This document shows, one piece after another, positions 1 through 8,077 of a stretch of DNA of 38,084 nucleotides. The stretch comes from Ruminococcaceae bacterium AB4001. GTDB lineage: Bacteria > Bacillota > Clostridia > Saccharofermentanales > Saccharofermentanaceae. The position numbers and the translations under genes were made by a program. Each line of letters begins with the position of its first letter. Position 1 is the stretch's first letter. The notes under the pieces are model-generated. The model saw only the letters and a program-made list of their open reading frames with translations, had not been told where the DNA came from and searched no databases. The stretch covers positions 1-38,084 of the forward strand of contig JHXJ01000030.1 of the NCBI GenBank assembly GCA_000621765.1, read 5' to 3'.

Positions 1-1
1 G

Positions 2-73
2 TGAATACGGCGCTTCTTTAGCGCCAGCTCGTCGCTAATTCTTGCGCCACCAAAATCGGTAATTGCTGCGCCA
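2..73 (+). repeat. IS21 left terminal repeat region
   Basis: Contains the outer 13-bp inverted repeat (2-14) and three internal GCGCCA copies at 21-26, 44-49 and 68-73, spaced 23 and 24 bp. These correspond to the right-end copies at nearly identical distances from the terminus. Such multiple repeats are the known transposase-binding layout of IS21 ends. Confidence 0.85.
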
Positions 74-105
74 CTTCCGTCGGAATCACAGTGCCAAACC
101 TCCGG

Positions 106-136
106 CAGATATAATATCTGCACGTTCTTATAGAAC
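106..136 (+). promoter_or_regulatory. Two palindromes and a -10-like hexamer before istA
   Basis: CAGATAT-A-ATATCTG (106-120) is a perfect palindrome that contains a TATAAT hexamer (110-115). A second one, GTTCT-TAT-AGAAC, follows at 124-136. They lie just upstream of the istA ribosome-binding site (GGAGG at 148-152). A promoter plus operator or mRNA hairpin is plausible, but no good -35 was found. Confidence 0.4.
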
Positions 137-160
137 GAATAATTTATGGAGGTGGCAGAT

Positions 161-1681
161 ATGCCAAACTACAAAGAGATCGCACGGCTGAAAGCAGCCG
201 GGCAATCGAACAGGGCTATTGCTGATTTTCTTGGGCTATCCAGGAACACAGTAAATGCTGCTGTTGCACGAATTGAAGATTCAGGCCTAAGGTTTGAAGA
301 TCTTCAAATACTTACCGACGCTCAAATCAATGAAGTGTTTCCGCCGACTTCTGGCCGTAAGGTCGAAGGCGAATACTACATGCCTGACTTTGAGCAACTT
401 AAGAAGGAACTGGCAAAGCCCGGAGTAACACTTCAACTCTTATGGGAAGAGTATTCTGACAGGTGCAGGTTATCCGGATTGAAGCCATACCAGCTTACGC
501 AGTTCAAGAAACACTTCAACGATCACCTGAAGAAGACAGGGTTCAAAGACATTATCCAGCACAAAGCCGGAGAGCAGATCGAAGTGGATTGGGCAGGCGT
601 ACGTCCTTATTGGCAGGATCCTGATTCCGGAGAGAAGGTATATGGCTGGTTGTTTGCGGCAGTTCTTCCGTTCAGCGGTTTAGGCTTTGCCTATGTTACA
701 CCAGACATGAAGATGCCGAGCTGGATACAATGCCATATTAAGATGTACGAGTTCTTTGGCGGTGCTACGACAATACTAACACCAGATAACCTTAAGACAG
801 GTATAACCAAGCATACGCGTGACGAACTCGTTATTAACAGTACTTATCAGGATATGGCTGAGTACTATGGAACAGTAGTTGTTCCAGCAAGAGTCAGAAC
901 TCCCAGAGATAAGAACCAAGTCGAGAATCTTGTATATCAGTTTGAGAAAGATGTTATCGGCAGGCTCCGCAACTGTCAGTTCTTCTCCATAGATGAATAT
1001 AACGACCAGTTGCTTCTTGAAGTTGAAAGATTCAACAACAAGCCGTACCAGAAGAAAGAAGGCACAAGGCGTTCCGTATTTAATGAGGTTGAGAAAGCGA
1101 CGTTGCGCCCTTTACCTGTGCGGAGATATGAGATGGCGACATACAGAACAGCGATAGTCCAATCGAATTCTCATGTTGCATATCAGAAGAACTACTATTC
1201 AGTTCCGTATCAGTATCTTGGCAAGGAAGTAACCCTCAAGATAACGTCACATCACCTTACGATCCTCTATAACAAGAATGTATTAAGCGAGCACGAACTG
1301 TTATGGAATAAGATCGGCGCATACTCCACTATACCGACTGATATGCCTCCTCACAGCAATGCATACGGAGAGTGGAACAGCACGCGGTATCTAAACTGGG
1401 CCAAGAATAAAGGACCGAACGTCTATGAAGTGATCTACAGGATATTTGCAAGCTCCAATGTAGAACAACAGCACTACCGAACGGTCCATTCCATCCTTAA
1501 ACTGGCTTCTGCATATTCCGACCAAAGACTAGAAGAAGCCTGCAGGGTTGCTCTTAAGCAAATGAACAGCCCCCGCTACAAGGATATTAAGCACATTTTA
1601 GAGACAGGTGAAGATTTATGTCAACATCAAGAGTCTGCACCAGGCAAATATACGAGAGGCGGTGATTACTTTGGACTCTAA
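161..1681 (+). CDS. istA: IS21-family transposase IstA
   Basis: DDE transposase that, with IstB, catalyses cut-and-paste or cointegrate transposition of the element. The N-terminus (about residues 5-40) is a helix-turn-helix. The catalytic core shows D143 (in VDWAG), D209 (in TPDNLK) and E255 (in KNQVEN), numbered from the chosen start. A C-terminal Mu-transposase-like domain with a YYSVP motif follows. I chose ATG 161 because GGAGG (148-152) is 8 bases upstream; an in-frame ATG at 146 would add five residues but contains the Shine-Dalgarno in its own coding sequence. About 506 residues, within the usual IstA size. The 3' end overlaps or abuts istB. Confidence 0.93.
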   Translation: MPNYKEIARLKAAGQSNRAIADFLGLSRNTVNAAVARIEDSGLRFEDLQILTDAQINEVFPPTSGRKVEGEYYMPDFEQLKKELAKPGVTLQLLWEEYSDRCRLSGLKPYQLTQFKKHFNDHLKKTGFKDIIQHKAGEQIEVDWAGVRPYWQDPDSGEKVYGWLFAAVLPFSGLGFAYVTPDMKMPSWIQCHIKMYEFFGGATTILTPDNLKTGITKHTRDELVINSTYQDMAEYYGTVVVPARVRTPRDKNQVENLVYQFEKDVIGRLRNCQFFSIDEYNDQLLLEVERFNNKPYQKKEGTRRSVFNEVEKATLRPLPVRRYEMATYRTAIVQSNSHVAYQKNYYSVPYQYLGKEVTLKITSHHLTILYNKNVLSEHELLWNKIGAYSTIPTDMPPHSNAYGEWNSTRYLNWAKNKGPNVYEVIYRIFASSNVEQQHYRTVHSILKLASAYSDQRLEEACRVALKQMNSPRYKDIKHILETGEDLCQHQESAPGKYTRGGDYFGL

Positions 1682-2399
1682 GAAACTCGAAGAGATCACG
1701 GCACGCCTTCGTGAGATGAGATTGCCTGTTATGGCCAACCAGATAGTCACAATGTATGAGGCTTCAGAACTCAATGACGTTATTAAAGTGCTGGATATTA
1801 TCACTCAGGAAGAACTGATGTCACGTAAGAACAACACTGCTGACAGATACCGTAAATCAGCACACCTGTCTCAAGGCTATGCTGAACTATCCGGAATAGA
1901 CTATTCGCCAGAACGTAAGATAAACGAACGCGTGATTGAGCAGCTTTCTACCGGCACTTATATAGACAAAGCCAGGAATGTTGTTATCGTGGGTGCATGT
2001 GGCACTGGAAAGTCTTACATAGCCAATGCGCTTGCTTCGGCCGCATGCAGGAAACTCCATAGAACCATGTATTGTCGGATGTTCGAATTGATCTCGGATA
2101 TAAAGCATATGGAGATGCCGCGATTGAAACGGCGGTATGTCTCGCCTGATGTCCTTGTTATCGATGACTTTGCTAACACGCGGATGAGCGAGGATGACGC
2201 ATTACAGATATTCAAGGTTATGGAGTATCGATATGGCTTTAAGACTACGATTATTGCCTCGCAGCTTGAACCAGCGGAATGGCACAATAACTTTGGTGCC
2301 AGCCAGCTGGCTGATTCAATACTAGACAGGATCGTCTCGAATGCCTATAAGATTATCTTGAGTGGAGATTCACTGAGACCGAAGAAACTGGAAGACTGA
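1671..2399 (+). CDS. istB: IS21-family ATPase helper protein IstB
   Basis: AAA+ ATPase related to DnaC that assists IstA in target selection and strand transfer. It shows a Walker A motif (GACGTGKSY) in the middle and a Walker B motif (VLVIDDF) about 50 residues later. The N-terminal helix with LREMRLPVMA is the usual IstB start region. The frame is open from GTG 1608, inside istA; GTG 1662 and TTG 1671 are other possible starts. I prefer TTG 1671, because the purine-rich GAGAGG at 1654-1659 lies about 11 bases upstream and the resulting N-terminus fits the family length (242 residues). The start remains uncertain; the function is not. Confidence 0.9.
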   Translation: MDSKKLEEITARLREMRLPVMANQIVTMYEASELNDVIKVLDIITQEELMSRKNNTADRYRKSAHLSQGYAELSGIDYSPERKINERVIEQLSTGTYIDKARNVVIVGACGTGKSYIANALASAACRKLHRTMYCRMFELISDIKHMEMPRLKRRYVSPDVLVIDDFANTRMSEDDALQIFKVMEYRYGFKTTIIASQLEPAEWHNNFGASQLADSILDRIVSNAYKIILSGDSLRPKKLED

Positions 2400-2459
2400 T
2401 TATGCGTATGGGCGCCGGGTAACCGACGCCCATTTTGGCACAATATTTCGCGATTTTAG

Positions 2460-2531
2460 TGGCTCTGCCTCACCGATTTCGGTGGCTCAATCCTGACCGA
2501 CGCAACTGGCTCTAACAGAGCGCCGTATTCA
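2460..2531 (-). repeat. IS21 right terminal repeat region
   Basis: Three TGGCTC copies at 2460-2465, 2483-2488 and 2507-2512, followed by the outer inverted repeat at 2519-2531. The spacing (23 and 24 bp) mirrors the left end. The stretch from the istB stop to the element end is otherwise non-coding. Confidence 0.85.
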
Positions 2532-2558
2532 ATAAGGATAGCCAGACTGTAAGAAATA

Positions 2559-3255
2559 CTATCTGAGATACGGAAATACAACGAAAACCAGGAAAAGGAT
2601 CAGCAGAACCAGGAGAATGATTATACACGAAATCACTATCTTGGGAATGAAAGTCGGTGCATAACAGAATGTTTTACCCGTCTGTCCGTTGATGACGACC
2701 AGCATTTTTTTCTTTTTATATCTGTATGATGCAAAATACACGGGTGCTAACAGGTATCTGAATTTGACATCGTAATAATTGGTTGTCAGATTCTCGAGAA
2801 AGAGAGTCAGACCAAGTTTTCGGTTTAAGGATTTCTTTATCCTTTCCTCCATCATTTTCTTTGTTCGCTCCCAACCTTCATTAAGGCCAACTGTATATCG
2901 TTCAGCCGGAATGCCTGCCAGGTATTCCGGTGAATATGGAACCATTCTTGAAAAATCAAAATCCTGTACTTTTCCCAGGAACGGATGCCGGATCTTATCG
3001 GATGCAGAGATAATAAGATCATTGAAAATCTGCTGCCAGGTACCGGAGCTATAATTCTTCATCTTACCGATGGAATAGGATGCCAAGTAAGATGACACAG
3101 TATATGAGTCAAAAGTCCAAAACGGAAGGTAAAGGACAGGTGAGATTTAATCCGGCAGGATCGTATTTTACGCCGATGGTACCGCCGCACCCGGGGCACT
3201 TGACTTCCGAACTAGTAACATTAACTGCACCAATATAGGGTTTATTCTCTGACAT
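2559..3255 (-). pseudogene. Decayed zinc-ribbon membrane protein (internal deletion and frameshift)
   Basis: Read on the minus strand, an ATG at 3255 with a good Shine-Dalgarno (AGAAGG) starts a 48-codon frame with a CPGCGG zinc-ribbon half site and a final Cys-Pro, then a TGA at 3109-3111. A different frame reads without a stop from before GTG 3098 to TAG 2559 and encodes an LYLPFWTFDS-like segment, a basic region and a C-terminal membrane helix (about the last 30 residues). Known clostridial proteins of this kind (TFIIB-type zinc ribbon plus a YLPFW segment) carry a second CxxC and over 100 residues between these parts. I infer that this middle was lost in an out-of-frame deletion. The IS21 element lies just beyond the intact 3' end, so it did not cause the break. 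Confidence 0.7.
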
Positions 3256-3349
3256 TTTCACACCTTCTCATTAACAAAATATTATCAAAATAGCGTGACA
3301 AAGTTAAGAGCCTGACTGCGGTTATAGATATATGGAATTTCCAAAAGAT

Positions 3350-3358
3350 TGTTATAAT
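3350..3358 (+). promoter_or_regulatory. Extended -10 promoter for the CapA-like gene
   Basis: TGTTATAAT (extended -10, consensus hexamer at 3353-3358) lies about 57 bases before the gene start at 3415. No convincing -35 is visible, which is tolerated with an extended -10. Confidence 0.55.
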
Positions 3359-3366
3359 CTATTTGT

Positions 3367-3394
3367 CCGACGATCGTTCGGCATTTTTTCTTTT
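3367..3394 (+). terminator. Terminator-like hairpin with T tract in the leader
   Basis: A short imperfect GC-rich hairpin (3367-3381, CCGA pairing TCGG around CGATCG) is followed by CATTTTTTCTTTT. It lies at the predicted transcript start of the gene at 3415, so a role as attenuator is doubtful. It may instead stop read-through from the IS element. Confidence 0.35.
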
Positions 3395-3414
3395 ATGTGA
3401 AAGGCAGCCGGTAA

Positions 3415-4572
3415 GTGAAGAGTTCCTGTTTTCATGGCAGATTTAAGAGTGTTTTGGCTTTGGTTTTGACCGCAGCACTGTCTGTTGCCACCATTGCATG
3501 CACTCCGGGCGGAAATACAGATGAGACATCTGATCCAGCCGGGACTACTCTCGATACCGAAGTTGAGCAGTCCGCAGCAACTACGATCATGCTGGAGACC
3601 GTATCGACAGAGATCACTCCCACAAACACACCGACACCTTCACCTTCGCCAACGCCGACACTGATGCCGGAGGAACGCGTAGTTACGGTATCTTTTGCCG
3701 GTGACTGCACTTTGACGCAGGATTACAGATCGAGCAACCGCCAGTTCGACTCGGTCGTGAACGGTGATATGGAGTACTGCTTCAAGAACTGCGCCCCTCT
3801 TTTCAAGAGCGATGACTTAACTCTCGTAAATCTGGAAAATCCGGTCACCACGAGAACCAAGCATAAGGATAACCAGTACATCTTCCAGATGAATCCCGAA
3901 AACCTTGAGATGCTTACCACGGCAGGTATTGAAGCTGTCAATATCGCCAATAACCATATCAATGACTTCTGGAGCGACGGCCTGGAAGATACAAGGACCA
4001 ACCTGACAGAGCACGGTATATTATGGAGCGATGATCATTTCGGATCCATTTTCACTACTTCAAAAGGCTTTAAGATCGGAATGGTCGGACTTTCCAATGA
4101 CACGACAGTAAATCAGGTAAAGGGAATAATAGACAATTTAAGAGACGATGGCGCTGTTATTGTCATCGCTTCCTGTCACTTCGGGCAGGAGGGTGTTTAT
4201 GATCCTACGGCAAGGCAGATGAAGATCGCACACGAACTCATCGATTACGGCGTCGATATCGTAGTCGGAACACATCCGCACCGCCTCCAGCCGATCGAAA
4301 AGTACAATGGACATTACATCTTCTATTCTCTCTCGAACTTTTGTTTTGGTGGAAATTACTCATTATCAGACCCTGATTCTGTAATAATTCAATGCGAATT
4401 TCTTATGGACGAGGACGGCTCCAAATGCGTAGACTATAGGCTGAGGATTTTTCCTTATTCCCAGACTTCCACGAGGCCCGGAAACGACTTCTGTCCAAAG
4501 CCTTACGAGTGGGAATCTGAGGAGTATTTCAGGGTCATGTCACGCCTCGGATGGGCGCAGGGTGACGAGTAA
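3415..4572 (+). CDS. CapA-family (PGA_cap) putative lipoprotein
   Basis: The N-terminus has a basic stretch and a hydrophobic helix ending in a Cys at residue 29 (TIAC), which resembles a lipobox with an unusual -3 residue. A Thr/Pro/Ser-rich linker follows to about residue 85. The rest is the metallophosphatase-like CapA fold: FAGDCTL, VNLENP, NIANNH, ASCHFGQE, GTHPHRLQP and YSLSNFCFGG carry the usual Asp/Asn/His metal ligands. Related CapA/PgsA proteins act in poly-gamma-glutamate or capsule export or attachment, but no other pgs/cap genes are nearby, so the substrate is unknown. Start is GTG 3415. The gene ends 33 bp before purE and may be cotranscribed with it. Confidence 0.85.
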   Translation: MKSSCFHGRFKSVLALVLTAALSVATIACTPGGNTDETSDPAGTTLDTEVEQSAATTIMLETVSTEITPTNTPTPSPSPTPTLMPEERVVTVSFAGDCTLTQDYRSSNRQFDSVVNGDMEYCFKNCAPLFKSDDLTLVNLENPVTTRTKHKDNQYIFQMNPENLEMLTTAGIEAVNIANNHINDFWSDGLEDTRTNLTEHGILWSDDHFGSIFTTSKGFKIGMVGLSNDTTVNQVKGIIDNLRDDGAVIVIASCHFGQEGVYDPTARQMKIAHELIDYGVDIVVGTHPHRLQPIEKYNGHYIFYSLSNFCFGGNYSLSDPDSVIIQCEFLMDEDGSKCVDYRLRIFPYSQTSTRPGNDFCPKPYEWESEEYFRVMSRLGWAQGDE

Positions 4573-4605
4573 GACCCGAATAAGATTTTAAGGCAGGTAT
4601 TAGTT

Positions 4606-5112
4606 ATGGCTGATTGCAAGGTTCTTGTAGTAATGGGTTCAGATTCTGATTTTCCGGTAATGGAAGGATGTTTCAAGATGCTGAATAAGTTCGGTGTCGG
4701 ATTCAAGGCTACAGTCGCATCAGCTCACAGAACTCCGGATAAGGCAATGGCACTTGCAAGAAGCGCTGAAGAAGAGGGCTTCAAGGTCATTATCGCTGCA
4801 GCAGGACTTGCTGCCCACCTTGGCGGCGTTCTGGCAGCAAATACCGCGCTCCCTGTAATCGGAGTTCCCTGCAAGGGCGGCGCGCTCGCAGGCGTAGATG
4901 CCCTTTACGCAACGGTTCAGATGCCGACGGGTATTCCCGTGGCAACAGTCGCTATCGACGGCGGTTCCAATGCCGCAATCCTCGCATGCCAGATGCTTGC
5001 GATCTCAGACCCTGAACTGATGCAGAAGATCAAGGACTACAAGGCAGGACTCGCAGATTCAGTAGAGGAGAGGGATCAGAGACTTCAGCAGAAGATCGCT
5101 GAGATGAATTGA
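4606..5112 (+). CDS. purE: N5-carboxyaminoimidazole ribonucleotide mutase
   Basis: Class I PurE converts N5-CAIR to CAIR in purine biosynthesis; the usual partner PurK, which makes N5-CAIR, is not in this window. Signature segments are MGSDSDFPVM near residue 10, SAHRTPD near residue 40 and GLAAHLGGVLAA, then the GVPCKGG and MPTGIPVATVAI stretches. At 168 residues it has the normal length. It is the first gene of a purine group; no separate promoter or purine riboswitch is visible in the 33-bp gap before it, so transcription may begin upstream of the CapA-like gene or inside it. Confidence 0.97.
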   Translation: MADCKVLVVMGSDSDFPVMEGCFKMLNKFGVGFKATVASAHRTPDKAMALARSAEEEGFKVIIAAAGLAAHLGGVLAANTALPVIGVPCKGGALAGVDALYATVQMPTGIPVATVAIDGGSNAAILACQMLAISDPELMQKIKDYKAGLADSVEERDQRLQQKIAEMN

Positions 5113-5173
5113 CGATCACGGTTAACACCGGTCGAAATAGAACAAACAAAATGCAAAGGATGGCAACAGGCAC

Positions 5174-6580
5174 ATGAGCGGAGTTTTCGGATGTTATGAC
5201 ATCAAGGGAAGCAAACAGGATGTAACAAGAGATACATATTACGGTATTTTCTCTTTACAGCACAGAGGACAGGAATCCTGCGGTATCGCAGTTAACGATG
5301 AAGGTTCATTCCTTGTACACAAGGCTTCCGGTCTTGTTACCGATGTTTTCGATGAAGTTACATTATCAGCACTTGCAGGAACATGTGCTATCGGACACAC
5401 CAGAGGCGGTTCGCCCAGAGAGAACGGTACAGATGCCATCCAGCCTATCTCCATTAAGTCCAGAGTCGGAAATATCGCACTCACATCTGATTCCGTAATC
5501 ATGAACGCAAATAAGATCAGAGACGGGCTTAAGGATCAGGGTGCTATCTTCCAGACAAATACAGATTCTGAGATCATCCTTTCTTTGTTCTCCCGTAACA
5601 GGATCAGAACAGAAGACTGCGAACATGCTATCCTCGAGACAATGAAGGAGATCCACGGCGTTTACGCAATGATCTTCATGACAGAAGACAAGCTCATCGG
5701 CGTAAGAGATCCCTATGGTTTGAGACCTTTGATCCTCGGTAAGCTCGGTGACAAGTACTATATCTCATCAGAGTCATGCGCACTTGACGCTATCGGATGC
5801 GAGATCGTAAGAGACTTCCTGCCAGGCGAGATCATCACTATCTCCAAGGACGGCATGAGCTCACTCATGTATAACGAAGCTACCGAAAAGAAGGACGGCA
5901 AGGTCTGCGTTTTCGAGTATGTTTACGTTGCAAGACCTGACTCACTCATCGATCAGATGTCCATTTTCGATTCCAGATACAGAGTAGGTATGGCTCTTGC
6001 AAAAGAGAGCCCTGCTGATGTCGATCTCGTAATCGGCGCTCCTGACTCAGGTAATGCCGCTGCAGAAGGTTATGCTGCAGGATTGGGCGTAGCTTATGGT
6101 TCAGGACTTCTCAAGAACAGATACGTCGGAAGAACATTCATCAAGAGCACACAGCAGCAGAGAGAACTTGCGGTCAGAATGAAGTTTGCGGCTCTCAAGA
6201 CTGCTATCAAGGATAAGAAGATCGCTATCGTCGATGACTCACTCGTAAGAGGTACGACGACGAAGCACATCATTTCTTTCCTCCGCGAAAACGGTGCCAA
6301 GGAAGTTCATGTAAGACTTGCTTCTCCGCCGGTTAAGTTCGGCTGCTGCTACGGAGTTAATGCTTCATCTGAGACTGAGCTTCCCGCAAGCACAAAGACA
6401 ATAGAAGAGATCAGGGACATGATCGGTGCTGATTCACTCGCTTATATCAGTCTCGACTCTTTGAGAGCATCTCTTAATACTATTGACTGCGGCGTATGCT
6501 CTGCATGCTTTGACGGTGACTTTATCGCCGGAAAGCCTGAGGATGACGAGGAGTCCATCCATAAAGTAAAATACAACTGA
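5174..6580 (+). CDS. purF: Amidophosphoribosyltransferase with degenerate glutaminase site
   Basis: PurF makes phosphoribosylamine from PRPP, the first committed purine step. The C-terminal phosphoribosyltransferase domain is intact, with the PRPP loop IVDDSLVRGTTT at about residues 350-363. Cysteines at 245, 391/392, 442 and 445 match the Fe-S ligands of the Bacillus enzyme. The N-terminal glutaminase domain keeps the fold landmarks (LQHRGQES, GAIFQTNTDSE) but lacks its active site. The nucleophile Cys that should follow Met1 is Ser2, the RYxTxG segment after Arg77 reads RGGSPR, and the HNGN oxyanion motif is TSDS at 104-107. No in-frame upstream start restores a Cys. It therefore probably uses free ammonia or another ammonia donor. 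Confidence 0.93.
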   Translation: MSGVFGCYDIKGSKQDVTRDTYYGIFSLQHRGQESCGIAVNDEGSFLVHKASGLVTDVFDEVTLSALAGTCAIGHTRGGSPRENGTDAIQPISIKSRVGNIALTSDSVIMNANKIRDGLKDQGAIFQTNTDSEIILSLFSRNRIRTEDCEHAILETMKEIHGVYAMIFMTEDKLIGVRDPYGLRPLILGKLGDKYYISSESCALDAIGCEIVRDFLPGEIITISKDGMSSLMYNEATEKKDGKVCVFEYVYVARPDSLIDQMSIFDSRYRVGMALAKESPADVDLVIGAPDSGNAAAEGYAAGLGVAYGSGLLKNRYVGRTFIKSTQQQRELAVRMKFAALKTAIKDKKIAIVDDSLVRGTTTKHIISFLRENGAKEVHVRLASPPVKFGCCYGVNASSETELPASTKTIEEIRDMIGADSLAYISLDSLRASLNTIDCGVCSACFDGDFIAGKPEDDEESIHKVKYN

Positions 6581-6655
6581 TATTGTTTTGCTCGCTTGGG
6601 TCCTCCGCGCGGACTGCGTCCGCTTGTGCGGAATCGCTCGCGAAATCAATATCAG
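6577..6655. repeat. Structured intergenic inverted repeat between purF and purN
   Basis: A 9-bp perfect inverted repeat (CTGATATTG at 6577-6585, its complement at 6647-6655) encloses a GC-rich core with a GCGGAC-TGC-GTCCGC hairpin (6609-6623) and the palindrome TCCGCGCGGA (6604-6613). It begins at the purF stop codon. No T tract follows, so it is not a standard terminator. It could be an mRNA stability or processing hairpin, or a small dispersed palindromic repeat. Confidence 0.6.
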
Positions 6656-6691
6656 CTGATCAGGAAACATAAACTATAGGAGACTACTTTA

Positions 6692-7312
6692 ATGAAGATA
6701 GCAGTGTTTGTATCAGGCGGAGGCACAAATCTCCAAGCGATTATTGATAACACCAAGGATGGTATCCTTCAGGATGTTGAGATCGTACTTGTACTGTCAT
6801 CTTCAAAGGAGGCTTACGCGCTTGAAAGAGCTGCTGATAACAAGATCCCTTCTGTTGTAGTATCGAGAAAGGATTTTGATTCCATCGAGAAGTGGGACGA
6901 TGCAGTCGTTGAAGCCGTTGAGAAGTCAGGCGCTGAACTTGTCGTTCTCGCCGGATACCTTTCACTTCTCGGACCTAAGATTGTTTCCAGATATTCCAAC
7001 CGTATAATCAATATCCATCCGGCTCTTATACCTTCATTCTGCGGCGCAGGCATGTACGGAATAAGACCTCATAAGGCTGCTCTTGCAAAGGGAGTCAAGG
7101 TATCGGGCGCAACGGTCCATTTCGTAAATGAGAACTATGACGAGGGACCGATCCTTCTGCAGAAGGCCGTTGACGTTCTTCCTGATGACACACCTGAGTC
7201 TTTGCAGCAGAGGATAATGAAGGAATGTGAGTGGAAGATCCTTCCCCAGGCGATAAGGCTTATTGCTGATGGAAGGGTAATCATTGAGAACAACATCTGT
7301 TATGTTAGATAA
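6692..7312 (+). CDS. purN: Phosphoribosylglycinamide formyltransferase (folate-dependent)
   Basis: PurN transfers formyl from 10-formyl-tetrahydrofolate to GAR. The phosphate-binding loop VSGGGTNLQAI is at residues 8-17, and the catalytic triad is visible as N107 and H109 in NIHPAL plus D150 in NYDEGP. The loop SFCGAGMYGIRPHKAA is typical. It has 206 residues, the normal length. A purine-rich AGGAG lies about 9 bases before ATG 6692. It follows purF after the 111-bp structured spacer; purM, which often sits between these genes, is absent. Confidence 0.97.
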   Translation: MKIAVFVSGGGTNLQAIIDNTKDGILQDVEIVLVLSSSKEAYALERAADNKIPSVVVSRKDFDSIEKWDDAVVEAVEKSGAELVVLAGYLSLLGPKIVSRYSNRIINIHPALIPSFCGAGMYGIRPHKAALAKGVKVSGATVHFVNENYDEGPILLQKAVDVLPDDTPESLQQRIMKECEWKILPQAIRLIADGRVIIENNICYVR

Positions 7313-7339
7313 ACAGTTATTAATTTTTGGAGGTGCTAT

Positions 7340-8053
7340 ATGATCACACAGAACTTAAGCCAGATCCTTAAAGAGAACGCTTATCCCGGAAGAGGAATCG
7401 TTATCGGTAAGTCCGAAGACGGAAAGTATGCAGTAACTGCTTACTTCATCATGGGAAGAAGCGTTAACTCAAGAAACAGAGTATTTACTGCTACTGAAGA
7501 CGGAATCAAGACTGAGGCTTTCGATCCTTCACTTCTTACTGATCCGCACCTCATCATTTATTCACCCGTAAGAGTCCTTGGCAACAAGACTATCGTTACA
7601 AACGGTGATCAGACAGACACTATCTATGAGCTCATGGACAAGCAGATGACTTTCGAGCAGTCCTTAAGAGGCAGGGAGTTCGAAGATGACGCTCCGAACT
7701 ACACTCCGAGAATCTCCGGCATTATGCATGTTGAGAACGGAACATACAACTATGCTATGTCCATCCTTAAGAGCGATGACGGTGATCCGGAATCATGCGA
7801 GCGCCACACATTCACATATACAAATCCCAAGGCCGGAATCGGCAGATTCATCCATACATACATGGGTGACGGCAGCCCGCTTCCGTCTTTCGAAGGCGAG
7901 CCTGAGAAGGTTGAGCTCAAGGGTGACATCGATACATTCACAAACGAAGTATGGACAAGCCTCAACGAGGATAACAAGGTATCTCTCTTTGTACGCTACA
8001 TCGATATCGAGACTGGCGCAGTTGAGACCAGGATCGTAAACAAGAACGTTTAA
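7340..8053 (+). CDS. Stand-alone IMP cyclohydrolase (PurO-type)
   Basis: The protein matches the IMP_cyclohyd family (PurO, first known from archaea), which closes FAICAR to IMP. I recognise it by the N-terminal YPGRGIVIGKSEDGKYAVTAYFIMGRS segment, with Arg and Tyr residues around the substrate pocket, and by RTHTF-like and G(D/E)G motifs further on. Its length, 237 residues, is slightly above archaeal PurO (about 200). It has a strong Shine-Dalgarno (GGAGG) before ATG 7340. It sits 24 bp before a separate AICAR formyltransferase, so the two together replace the usual bifunctional PurH. The context makes the assignment strong. Confidence 0.9.
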   Translation: MITQNLSQILKENAYPGRGIVIGKSEDGKYAVTAYFIMGRSVNSRNRVFTATEDGIKTEAFDPSLLTDPHLIIYSPVRVLGNKTIVTNGDQTDTIYELMDKQMTFEQSLRGREFEDDAPNYTPRISGIMHVENGTYNYAMSILKSDDGDPESCERHTFTYTNPKAGIGRFIHTYMGDGSPLPSFEGEPEKVELKGDIDTFTNEVWTSLNEDNKVSLFVRYIDIETGAVETRIVNKNV

Positions 8054-8077
8054 TTTTCGAAAATAAGGAGAATAACT

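Larger units (their letters stand above)
2..2531 (+). mobile_element. IS21-family insertion sequence, complete
   Basis: The element carries istA and istB in the usual order and overlapping arrangement. Its ends are a perfect 13-bp inverted repeat: TGAATACGGCGCT at 2-14 and its reverse complement at 2519-2531, with the TG...CA termini typical of IS21. Inside each end lie three copies of a GCGCCA/TGGCTC-type repeat at mirrored distances (left at 21, 44 and 68; right ending at 2512, 2488 and 2465), as expected for transposase-binding repeats. Both genes are open and their catalytic motifs intact, so the copy may be active. The target-site duplication cannot be tested because only one base precedes the left end. 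Confidence 0.93.

Noticed and set aside
1600..1681. Programmed frameshift joining istA and istB
   Set aside because: Each gene has its own plausible start and the overlap is the normal IS21 arrangement; no slippery site was seen.
3353..3394. Leader attenuator for the CapA-like gene
   Set aside because: The hairpin begins at the expected transcript start, too early for a terminator to act on that transcript.
4573..4605. Purine riboswitch before purE
   Set aside because: The gap is only 33 bp and shows no conserved riboswitch elements.
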